From: Sulfurovum sp. UBA5198
Lineage (GTDB): Bacteria > Campylobacterota > Campylobacteria > Campylobacterales > Sulfurovaceae
DNA length: 64,000 bases
NCBI GenBank assembly: GCA_002412865.1
Contig: DHVW01000001.1
Span: 47,026 to 111,025 of the forward strand
Reading direction: 5' to 3'
This document shows, piece by piece, positions 17,670-24,215 of this stretch. The notes below the pieces were generated by a model that saw only the letters and a program-made list of their open reading frames with translations, ran no database searches and was not told where the DNA came from. Numbering within the stretch: position 1 is the first letter of the stretch; each line of letters opens with the position of its first letter. The position numbers were made by a program, and so were the translations under genes.

Positions 17670-17745
17670 GCCTACTATTAACTTACTACTAACCAGCTAT
17701 GAAGTTACTACTATAAAACTACTACTTTACTACTACTAAATATTA
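17670..17745 (+). repeat. TACTAC-rich direct-repeat tract
   Basis: The intergenic stretch carries many TACTA/ACTAC copies (actactataaaactactac, then tttactactacta) and two copies of ttaactatgaa/ccagctatgaag-like sequence. It lies just before a 37-residue ORF. It is possibly a regulator-binding or recombination tract. Confidence 0.4.
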
Positions 17746-17748
17746 ACT

Positions 17749-17862
17749 ATGAAATTATTATCAAATCCACTAAAATTCCTATTGTACAAGGTTGATACCG
17801 ATGAGTATCTAAAGCATATAAGAATTAATGCTATTGAAAAACAAAAAGGTAATTTAAAATGA
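17749..17862 (+). CDS. 37-residue ORF upstream of the HTH protein
   Basis: ATG to TGA, with the stop overlapping the next start (ATGA). The product (MKLLSNPLKFLLYKVDTDEY at the start) is charged toward the C-terminus. No family recognised. There is no strong ribosome-binding site. The tight coupling to the HTH gene is the main support. Confidence 0.4.
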   Translation: MKLLSNPLKFLLYKVDTDEYLKHIRINAIEKQKGNLK

Positions 17863-18032
17863 ATTCTACAAAAAAAGGGTACAGAATACCAGACGCAGGA
17901 ACATACATAGGAGTTTCAAAAAGTTGTGTATGGCTTTACATAAAGCAAGGCAAGTTACAGGCTCACAAATTGAGTGATAGAGTAACTATAATCTATAAAG
18001 AAGATTTAGACAACTTTATGGCGGGGGTGTGA
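17859..18032 (+). CDS. Small helix-turn-helix excisionase/AlpA-like protein
   Basis: A 57-residue protein of the MerR-like HTH_17 type: YRIPDAGTYIGVSKSCVWLYI forms the helix-turn-helix, then KQGKLQAHKLSDRVTIIYKEDLDNFM is the wing. Proteins of this size and layout next to an integrase act as recombination directionality factors or transcription activators (AlpA, Xis). It starts at an ATGA overlap and ends 1 base before the next gene. Confidence 0.7.
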   Translation: MNSTKKGYRIPDAGTYIGVSKSCVWLYIKQGKLQAHKLSDRVTIIYKEDLDNFMAGV

Positions 18033-18033
18033 A

Positions 18034-18294
18034 ATGAACTATGAACACAAAGTAATGGTTAGATTTCTAACCGACTTAATCAATAATGAGATAGTAGGTG
18101 CAAGTGACGGTAAAAGATACGGGGTTAGTTGGTTAGCGAATTATGCAACAGCTTTGAGAGATACCTATGGATTAGAAATAAAATCTATTCCAAAAGGTAA
18201 AGGCTTAAAGCACTTTTATATTCTGATGGATAAAAAACACGCTATGAAAGTATTGAGAAGTTTACAAGATAAAAGATTAAAAAGAGGTGCATAA
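18034..18294 (+). CDS. Unknown 86-residue element protein
   Basis: A basic soluble protein (C-terminal KVLRSLQDKRLKRGA) with a central GKRYGVSWLANYATALRDTYG segment that could be a winged-helix fragment. No family recognised. It starts 2 bases after the HTH gene stop and its own stop overlaps the next ATG by 1 base, so it belongs to the same operon. Confidence 0.55.
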   Translation: MNYEHKVMVRFLTDLINNEIVGASDGKRYGVSWLANYATALRDTYGLEIKSIPKGKGLKHFYILMDKKHAMKVLRSLQDKRLKRGA

Positions 18295-18407
18295 TGGATA
18301 ATTTTATAATTGATATTGTAATTGGAATGTACATTTATTTAGTGATAGATTTTGCTATTTATCTGATAAAAACTACACCAAAAAAACAAGATAAAAAAAG
18401 GGGCTAA
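18294..18407 (+). CDS. 37-residue single-span membrane protein
   Basis: The product has a hydrophobic segment (FIIDIVIGMYIYLVIDFAIY) then a Lys-rich tail (KKQDKKRG). The start overlaps the preceding stop (TAATG). A GGGG-CTAAAAA-CCCC hairpin (18400-18414) overlaps its end and may terminate the operon. No family recognised. Confidence 0.45.
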   Translation: MDNFIIDIVIGMYIYLVIDFAIYLIKTTPKKQDKKRG

Positions 18408-18609
18408 AAACCCCGTTTAGGTTGAAAATATTTGTGTAACGCAATTAAGTCCAATACGGTCTAAAGGACAAAATCACTCTTAATTTATTTTGGAGTAGTA
18501 AAATAGCCTCTAAGCCCGTGGTGGGCGTGGTTTGAGCAGTCAAGCCACACAGCCACAAAATCAGTCAAGAAATGAAGCCCGTAATGTAGGGTAAAAAAAG
18601 AGGTAAAAA
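18408..18609 (+). other. Structured non-coding segment upstream of the Rep-like gene
   Basis: Two hundred bases without a gene. Small hairpins are visible: GTCC...GGAC near 18449-18470 and GCCC-GTGGT-GGGC at 18514-18526, then a partly paired GGTTTGA/TCAAGCC block near 18529-18547. Candidates are a copy-control RNA, a replication origin, or a leader for the 18610 gene. No assignment is possible by eye. Confidence 0.3.
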
Positions 18610-19284
18610 GTGAACATTTTAGACGCCCTTTATCATAGCATTAATCACAAAGATTATGTGTTTGATATTGATACTATTCGTATTGAGTATTCTTTGAGAT
18701 ACAAGCTCCAGCAATTACAAGATTTAGGCAAATGGACAAAGCTCAAAAAAGATGGTTTCAAGTACAATCAAATCAGCAAGAGGTTAGATGAAAAAGAAAT
18801 TGCAAGTGTTTATAAACTTGAAGATTACAACATCTACTATTACAGAAAAAGAGATAAACAAAATAGAACCAAAGCAGTTATGGTCATATTTGGTATGAAG
18901 CAATATCACAAAGCACCACCACCAAGAGAGCTTATTAATTCAATAGTAACAATCCTTACTCACAAAATAGATTTTATGAAGTACCGTGACTTTGAGATAG
19001 ATTTATGTTTTGATACTCCAGTAGTTCCAAATTATGACTTACTTGCTAAAGAGTACAAACTCAAAACCGTTCTATCTTCACGGGGCGTAACCCACTACAT
19101 AAACAATCCAAGGCTATTAATGATTAGAAGTGTGTGCATTTATGACAAAGCCTCTAAAAATACCCTTGACGCTCCATTATTCAGATATGAAGCAACTATC
19201 CACATACCAAATCCAAAAGCCTTAAGCTTACCACTTGATGACTTTATAGAAATAATACAAAAAGGAATGACATATGAAAATTAA
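18610..19284 (+). CDS. Possible replication-initiation protein of the element
   Basis: A 224-residue protein starting at GTG after aaagaggta. It is rich in aromatic and basic residues, with an IRIEYSLRYKLQ segment early and a late RYEATIHIP strand reminiscent of phage/plasmid Rep proteins (R-x-E beta-strand). A catalytic Tyr motif could not be confirmed. The size, the position before phased repeats, and the small-element context favour Rep, but this is inference. It overlaps the next ORF by 11 bases. Confidence 0.4.
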   Translation: MNILDALYHSINHKDYVFDIDTIRIEYSLRYKLQQLQDLGKWTKLKKDGFKYNQISKRLDEKEIASVYKLEDYNIYYYRKRDKQNRTKAVMVIFGMKQYHKAPPPRELINSIVTILTHKIDFMKYRDFEIDLCFDTPVVPNYDLLAKEYKLKTVLSSRGVTHYINNPRLLMIRSVCIYDKASKNTLDAPLFRYEATIHIPNPKALSLPLDDFIEIIQKGMTYEN

Positions 19285-19468
19285 CAGCTTACTATTCGTA
19301 AGAGATGAAACAGCTCCAGCACTAACAAAGAAACAGATTAAAAACAATCCTATCATCAAGGATATTAAGAAACTTAAAAATCCAACCAAAGAAGATATTG
19401 AGAGAATTATCAAAAAACACTTGATAAAAGCAGGGTACGAAATTGATAATGTAGTAGTTAATGAATAG
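19274..19468 (+). CDS. Unknown 64-residue basic protein
   Basis: Starts inside the end of the Rep-like gene in another frame. The product is strongly basic and helical (TKKQIKNNPIIKDIKKLKN, then EDIERIIKKHLIKAGYE). No family recognised. The overlap suggests coupled translation. Confidence 0.5.
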   Translation: MKINSLLFVRDETAPALTKKQIKNNPIIKDIKKLKNPTKEDIERIIKKHLIKAGYEIDNVVVNE

Positions 19469-19469
19469 T

Positions 19470-19524
19470 TAAGGTACAGTCAAGGTAGGGTCAAGGAATA
19501 GGCAAGGTTTTAGCAAGGGTTCAG
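19470..19524 (+). repeat. Five 11-bp phased iteron-like repeats
   Basis: (C/T)AAGG recurs at 19470, 19481, 19492, 19503 and 19514, exactly 11 bases apart, with a final G-rich position in most units. The period is about one helical turn and is not a multiple of three. It starts right after the last ORF of the element, so a Rep-binding iteron array or origin is the natural reading. Confidence 0.6.
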
Positions 19525-20018
19525 CATATTTTGCCACAGTTACCAAAGAGTAAAACCACGGCTACACCGTGCATAAATGAGTTATTAAAGAAAATAAGGT
19601 AAAACAACGATATTTTAACGAGTATTTCAGAGTTAAAGCAATCTATCACTTAATCATCAAAGAGCATTTAAACAGCTCCAAACCTCATCACACAATTTAC
19701 TTATCATCAGACCAACTACAAGCCCTTTAAGGTACTATTGTGTTAAAGTATTCATAGATAAGGTGGGGTGGGTCAAATCTCTACAACATACTAAGCCATA
19801 CACCGAAGCCCCTCATAGATTTTCACAAACTTTTGTTACAGGGGGTGGGGTCTAAATGTAACACAACAAAACAAAAGATACTTTTTGCTAAACTTACTTA
19901 TTCGTAACTCTCTAATTTATTACTCTTATATGCTCACACATTTAGTTTTAGTCATACATTTAGTCATACATTTTAAGTTATAGCCATTTATAGCCCTTAA
20001 ATATGTATTGTATGAAAG
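19525..20018 (+). other. Non-coding right end of the integrative element
   Basis: No gene is visible. Contents: a CACGG-CTACA-CCGTG hairpin (19557-19571), two G-rich blocks sharing GGTGGGGT (19762-19772 and 19844-19851), and the double TTTAGTCATACA repeat (19947-19970). This is consistent with origin and attachment functions. Confidence 0.4.
19947..19970 (+). repeat. Two tandem perfect TTTAGTCATACA 12-mers
   Basis: Two head-to-tail identical 12-mers, matching the single copy at 15793-15804 next to int. Shared repeats near both element ends are the signature of integrase arm-type binding sites. Confidence 0.6.
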
Positions 20019-20037
20019 TCTCTTCGCCGCCACCAAA
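20019..20037 (+). repeat. Candidate attR (partial tRNA-Ser 3'-end copy)
   Basis: TCTCTTCGCCGCCACCAAA resembles the tRNA 3' end at 15656-15674 with one deletion and one insertion. The imperfect match means a different serine tRNA or a decayed site could be the source. Confidence 0.4.
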
Positions 20038-20142
20038 ATCACACAATTAATCCAATCCATATTTTCACAGACAATCACTCTATATTTAAACATTCCTTAT
20101 GATATAATTTTTGTAATCATGAATCTACAAAAAGGCTTCAAT

Positions 20143-21339
20143 ATGTCACTATTCCAGCCGTCAGTCCTGCGAAACATCAAACAAAACGAAGCACTAGTAG
20201 CTACTAGATACGCAGAGTATCAAAAATATTTAGCCAAAATAGATTTTATCAGCAGTGTCAAAGAAGAGAAATACCAAGATGGCTTTTTGCACGATATATT
20301 CGAGCTATGCTTGGGATATACGCTAGATACTACCAGTCCAAATGACTTTAACCTAGCACGAGAAGAGAAAAACGAAACGGGTGGCAAAAAAGCTGATGGA
20401 GTGATATTTGTTAATAGTATCATAGTGGGCGTCATAGAGCTAAAAGCACAAGACTCAAAAAACCTAGATGTCATCGAAGCTCAAGCATTTGGCTATCACT
20501 CATCGCATACCAATAGCAAATATATCATCATCTCCAACTTTGATGAACTGCGATTTTATGTAGACAAACGCTCAAATTATGAGAAATTTAGCTTATTTCG
20601 TCTTACATATGAGGATTTCCAAAAGCTCCATTTGCTACTAAGCTATGAGAGTATCAGCAGTGGACTAACTCTAAAGCTAAAAGAGCAATCAAACACATTT
20701 GAACAAAATATATCCAAATCCCTATATAAAGATTATAGTGCATTTCGTACAAATCTATTTGATAATATTGTAAGCAATAATATATCAATAGACAAAACAG
20801 CATTATTACGCCTCACGCAAAAGCTTTGTGATAGATTGGTGTTTGTGCTATTTGCAGAAGATAGAGGGCTATTGCGTCCAAATACCGTTAGGGAAATTAG
20901 AACTGAATTTGCAAACCAAAAGTTCACAGACCACAATCTATATGACATATATAAATTCTATTTTGATGGTATAGCAAATGGTAATGAAAAGCTACAAATA
21001 CCAAAGTACAACGGTGGACTATTTGCTCGTGACGAGATACTTGATAGTCTAATCATAGATGATGATATTCTTGATATGGAGGCTCAAAAGCTCTCTGATT
21101 ATGACTTCCAGAGTGACATTAGTGTCAATATATTGGGGCATATATTCGAGCAATCGCTTACGGATTTAGAGGAGATGGAAAAGAATTTGCATGTAGGGGT
21201 AAGCCCCAGTGCTTACCCAAATATTGAGGGCAACCACGGGGGGATTGCCCCTACGATAAACACGATTGATAACCACGGGGGGGTCGCCCCTACGGAAAAT
21301 ATCCAAACGAAAAAAAGACGGAGTATTCTACACACCTGA
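20143..21339 (+). CDS. Type IIG restriction-modification enzyme, N-terminal part (frameshifted)
   Basis: N-terminal portion of an Eco57I-like fused restriction-methylation protein. A PD-(D/E)XK-type core is visible as GKKADGVIFVNSIIVG and VIELKAQ, followed by a helical connector (RLVFVLFAEDRGLL and DISVNILGHIFEQSLTDLEE). ATG 20143 (MSLFQPSVLRNIKQ) has aaagg upstream; an in-frame ATG at 20008 lies in the att region. The frame runs through a palindromic repeat insert (21193-21294) and ends at 21339, 14 codons after it shifts at an A7 tract. With six A's it would join the methylase half into one ~937-residue protein. Confidence 0.75.
   Translation: MSLFQPSVLRNIKQNEALVATRYAEYQKYLAKIDFISSVKEEKYQDGFLHDIFELCLGYTLDTTSPNDFNLAREEKNETGGKKADGVIFVNSIIVGVIELKAQDSKNLDVIEAQAFGYHSSHTNSKYIIISNFDELRFYVDKRSNYEKFSLFRLTYEDFQKLHLLLSYESISSGLTLKLKEQSNTFEQNISKSLYKDYSAFRTNLFDNIVSNNISIDKTALLRLTQKLCDRLVFVLFAEDRGLLRPNTVREIRTEFANQKFTDHNLYDIYKFYFDGIANGNEKLQIPKYNGGLFARDEILDSLIIDDDILDMEAQKLSDYDFQSDISVNILGHIFEQSLTDLEEMEKNLHVGVSPSAYPNIEGNHGGIAPTINTIDNHGGVAPTENIQTKKRRSILHT
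21193..21294 (+). repeat. REP-like palindromic repeat inserted in the R-M gene
   Basis: Contains GGGGTAAGCCCC...GCTTACCC and two GGCAACCAC/GATAACCAC...GCCCCTAC stem-loop units. It is read in frame as VGVSPSAYP...GNHGGIAPTIN...NHGGVAPTEN, in the same frame as the copy inside the RAYT gene at 24480. It lies between the nuclease-connector and methylase domains. Confidence 0.75.
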
Positions 21340-22957
21340 ATATATCACGCGATATATTGTAGAAAATACACTTGGAAAACTATGCGAACAGAAGAAATTG
21401 GAGCTAAATCTAACAGAAATCACACCACCAAAAGATAGCCGTAAACCTACAAAAACCGAATCCAAAACCAAAGAAAATCTGAATATTTACAGAGATTGGC
21501 TTTTGGAGCTGAAAATCATCGACCCTGCATGTGGTAGTGGTGCTTTTTTAAATCAAGCACTTGAATACTTGCTCCGTGAACACAAAAACCTCACGGTAAA
21601 TCTAGCTATCATGGGAGACCTCACGGCATACTATGACATAGAGAGCAGTATACTAGAGCATAATCTATATGGTGTGGATATCAACGAGGACGCTGTGGAG
21701 ATAGCACGGCTTTCTCTGTGGTTACGAACTGCTGTGAGTGGACGAACGCTTACGAATTTGAGTGATAAGATAGTTTGCCGTAATTCATTGTTGGATTTTC
21801 CGTTTGATGAAAATTCATTCGATGTCGTCATAGGTAATCCACCGTATGTGAGAAATACACAAATCCCAGCTGAAGATAAGAATTTGTACGATTCACTATT
21901 CTATGTTGCAGATGGACAATATGATTTGTATATTCTATTTAATGAGTTGGCGTTAAAATTATCAAAAATAAATGGCATGATTGGATTTATTCAGCCAAAT
22001 AAGTTTTTGTCATCTGACTATGGGCTAAAAACAGTAAACTTTATATTTCATAATTCAAATATTCATTTTATAAATAATGTTTCGCTTGATAATATTTTTA
22101 GTGAAGCATCTGTATATCCATATATATTTATTTTTGAAAAAAAATCATTTGAAACAAACATAAATATTAAAAATATTTCTATATTTGATAGTTGTAAAGA
22201 AACTTCTCTGATTGGTTTTGAAAAGCAATTAGAATCAGTGAATATTGTAAATATAATTAATAATAATTCAACTACACTAAAAGAACTTGCAAAATATATA
22301 AAGCGTGGTGTAGCGAATAACAAACTAATTTTTAGTGACGATGGTAAATACAGTGCGGTTGCTTCAAAAGATTTAAGTACGCCATATAGTCTTGATTTTG
22401 CATCCAAATTAATCAATTACAATAATGAAAAATATGAATTAACAAAAATTGCAGAATTTAATCAAAAATTAATAGTTTTACCTAGAACAACTTTAAAAAT
22501 TAGAGCTATCTTAATTGAGAATTATGTACATATTCTAGATAGAATTTATTATCTATGCTTATCAAATACAAGTTATGATTTAAAATTTATTTTGGCAATG
22601 TTAAATTCTTCTATAACAACATTTTTTTATGAATATTATTTTAGTAGTTCTAAAATAGGTGGAGGCTATATTGATTTAAAAGGTACGCAGATTGAAACTC
22701 TTCCAATCCCACAAATCTCACCTGAAGAACAACAGCCATTTATTGAGCTTGTAGATGAGATAATGAACTCAAAAGAGAGCATCAAAAAGTACCAAAAGCA
22801 CTATGAGAGCATGAATGCGATGGAAAAAATAGAGATAAAAGAAGCTATCGAAAAGCTAGAAAACAGAGTGAGCGAATGCGAAAAAAGCATAGATAGTATG
22901 GTTTATGAACTTTATGGGTTGAGTGATGATGAGATTGGGATTGTGGAGGGGAATTAA
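21266..22957 (+). CDS. Type IIG restriction-modification enzyme, methylase and specificity part (frameshifted)
   Basis: The open frame contains the conserved DGVFYTPEYITRYIV entry to the N6-adenine methylase. DPACGSGAFLNQ is SAM motif I and GNPPYVRN is catalytic motif IV. A target-recognition domain (about 22200-22750) ends with a coiled-coil tail (KIEIKEAIEKLENRVSEC). The only upstream start is a TTG at 21266 inside the repeat, without a ribosome-binding site. Independent expression is therefore doubtful: it is either phase-variable with the N-terminal part or a pseudogene. Confidence 0.75.
   Translation: MITTGGSPLRKISKRKKDGVFYTPEYITRYIVENTLGKLCEQKKLELNLTEITPPKDSRKPTKTESKTKENLNIYRDWLLELKIIDPACGSGAFLNQALEYLLREHKNLTVNLAIMGDLTAYYDIESSILEHNLYGVDINEDAVEIARLSLWLRTAVSGRTLTNLSDKIVCRNSLLDFPFDENSFDVVIGNPPYVRNTQIPAEDKNLYDSLFYVADGQYDLYILFNELALKLSKINGMIGFIQPNKFLSSDYGLKTVNFIFHNSNIHFINNVSLDNIFSEASVYPYIFIFEKKSFETNINIKNISIFDSCKETSLIGFEKQLESVNIVNIINNNSTTLKELAKYIKRGVANNKLIFSDDGKYSAVASKDLSTPYSLDFASKLINYNNEKYELTKIAEFNQKLIVLPRTTLKIRAILIENYVHILDRIYYLCLSNTSYDLKFILAMLNSSITTFFYEYYFSSSKIGGGYIDLKGTQIETLPIPQISPEEQQPFIELVDEIMNSKESIKKYQKHYESMNAMEKIEIKEAIEKLENRVSECEKSIDSMVYELYGLSDDEIGIVEGN
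21310..21316 (+). other. A7 tract at the R-M reading-frame break
   Basis: Seven A's at the exact point where the two R-M frames meet. Removing one A gives IQTKKDGVFYTPEYI in one frame. This could be slipped-strand phase variation, transcriptional slippage, a fixed mutation, or a sequencing error. Confidence 0.65.
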
Positions 22958-22983
22958 AAAATATTGCAATTTGTAATATTTTT
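22957..22983 (+). terminator. AT-rich terminator after the R-M gene
   Basis: AAAAATATT and AATATTTTT form a 9-bp stem with a 9-base loop overlapping the R-M stop codon and ending in T's. Confidence 0.5.
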
Positions 22984-23032
22984 CTAATTTACAAATAATA
23001 AAGCATATAATTACAACAAAAAAGTGAGAGTT

Positions 23033-23545
23033 ATGAATGAATTAGAAAAATATTTAGATGAATTGTTGATTTTTATGGCGAATGAAATTGAATGTAACGC
23101 TTCAACATTGAATATGACAGAGTTTAATTTTAGCTTTGCATATAATGAAAAGTACTTTAATGCTGAAGATGAAAAATTTGAAGATGGTGAAGATTTAAAA
23201 AACTTTAAAGCAACATTTAAAGTACAAGATAATGAGCTAATCAAAAAAGTTTTAATGAAAGCACTTAATGAAAAATTTATTGAAAGAAATGGAATGAGTG
23301 AGTTTAGTAGAATTCAATTAACGGATAATGGTTTTAAAAAGTCTAAAGCTATCAAACTAAACAGAAGAGAAAATAAGAAAAAATGGTTGAGTTATCCATT
23401 TGAAAAATTAATTTTACCTATTTTATTGACAATTATTACAGCATTTATTGCTTCTTATATAACTTCTGAGATTCAAAATAAAAATATTGCAACTGAATTA
23501 GAAACTTTAAAAAAGGATATTGAATGGATCAAAAAAAACAAATAA
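23033..23545 (+). CDS. Unknown membrane-anchored protein
   Basis: A 170-residue protein. The N-terminal acidic soluble half (NELEKYLDELLIFMANEIE, then DEKFEDGEDLKNF) contains a possible winged-helix-like segment (IQLTDNGFKKSKA). One transmembrane helix (LILPILLTIITAFIASYI, about 123-140) leads to a short coiled-coil tail. ATG 23033 is preferred over GTG 23024. No family recognised. Its position in an R-M region suggests cargo. Confidence 0.6.
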   Translation: MNELEKYLDELLIFMANEIECNASTLNMTEFNFSFAYNEKYFNAEDEKFEDGEDLKNFKATFKVQDNELIKKVLMKALNEKFIERNGMSEFSRIQLTDNGFKKSKAIKLNRRENKKKWLSYPFEKLILPILLTIITAFIASYITSEIQNKNIATELETLKKDIEWIKKNK

Positions 23546-23757
23546 AACTAGAATGTATTTTTTGTGGTTCATCAAATTTTGAAGTGCCATATCAAGGCTA
23601 TCAACCAAAAGAAAATGAAAATATAAAATGTTCTAATTGCAATCAATTAAATATTTATGAAGATTTATTAGAAATAGCAAAAGAAAAAGGGTATAAAGAG
23701 GTAAAAGAAGACATTGAAAATGAATTTAAAACTATGTTTCAAAGTATTAAGTTTTAA
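23524..23757 (+). CDS. Small zinc-ribbon protein
   Basis: A 77-residue protein with two CxxC knuckles (LECIFCGSSNF and IKCSNCNQLN) that form a zinc ribbon, then an acidic helical tail. It overlaps the end of the membrane-protein gene by 22 bases, so the two are a likely pair. No function known. Confidence 0.6.
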   Translation: MDQKKQIKLECIFCGSSNFEVPYQGYQPKENENIKCSNCNQLNIYEDLLEIAKEKGYKEVKEDIENEFKTMFQSIKF

Positions 23758-23784
23758 ATTCCATGTATATCATTGCATAATACA

Positions 23785-23889
23785 GAAAACCATTTTGTTG
23801 ATATCAACAAAATGATAGATATAGGCTCTGGAGCTAAAAAAGAGATAACTATCTACAATGCAAAAGAAAAAGATATGAAAACAGAGTGA
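23785..23889 (+). pseudogene. dinD-like gene fragment
   Basis: The segment translates as ENHFVDINKMIDIGSGAKKEI, the conserved core of DinD-type DNA-damage-inducible proteins, without start, N-terminus or C-terminus. It runs directly into a remnant of an R-M tail. A recombination scar rather than a working gene. Confidence 0.55.
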
Positions 23890-23972
23890 GCGAGTGTGAG
23901 AAAAGCATAGGTAGTATGGCTTCTGAACTTTATGATTTAATTGATGATGAGATTAAGATCGTGGAGGGGTGA
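23874..23972 (+). pseudogene. Duplicate 3' end of a type IIG R-M gene
   Basis: Read in the proper frame this gives ENRVSECEKSIGSMASELY and DDEIKIVEG, nearly identical to the end of the R-M gene at 22860-22957. It lies about 1 kb downstream, so the genes between were inserted between, or trapped by, two R-M copies. Confidence 0.7.
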
Positions 23973-23976
23973 AAAT

Positions 23977-24126
23977 GTAGGGGTAAGCCCCCCCTGTGCT
24001 TACCCTTGTGTTTTTGGCAACCACCAATGTATTTTTGGGCAACCACAGGGGGTTTGCCCCTACAATAAACACCATCGACAGCCATCAATGTATTTTTGGC
24101 AACCACAGGGGGTTTGCCCCCTACGG
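23977..24126 (+). repeat. REP-like palindromic repeat cluster upstream of the RAYT gene
   Basis: One GGGGTAAGCC...GCTTACCC palindrome and two GGCAACCACAGGGGGTTTGCC units, with spacers CACCAATGTATTT and ATCAATGTATTT. These are intergenic copies of the repeat found inside the R-M and RAYT genes. Confidence 0.75.
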
Positions 24127-24215
24127 AATGATATATCAATATGACATTTTGACATATTTTGTGCATATAAATATGTTTTGGTATATGATTATAAAAAAGG
24201 ATAGAGGTGGATAAC

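Larger units (their letters stand above)
15656..20037 (+). mobile_element. Compact tRNA-Ser integrative element (~4.4 kb)
   Basis: A tyrosine integrase starts 190 bases after the tRNA 3' end and is followed by only small genes in one direction: 17133, 17749, 17859 (HTH), 18034, 18294, 18610 (possible Rep) and 19274. The 12-mer TTTAGTCATACA occurs at both ends (15793, and twice at 19947-19970). A partial copy of the tRNA 3' end lies at 20019-20037. Five 11-bp phased repeats lie near the right end. There are no conjugation, capsid or transposase genes. It looks like a P4-type satellite or cryptic integrated plasmid. Confidence 0.65.

Noticed and set aside
20019..20037. 3' end of a tmRNA or a second tRNA
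   Set aside because: No upstream acceptor, T-arm or anticodon arm could be paired with it.
20008..20142. N-terminal extension of the R-M protein
   Set aside because: The extra 45 codons cover the att-like sequence and a TATAAT box; ATG 20143 has a ribosome-binding site and a family-like beginning.
23941..24214. Small ORFs across the intergenic repeats
   Set aside because: They translate the palindromes and have no ribosome-binding site; several frames are open only because of the repeats.
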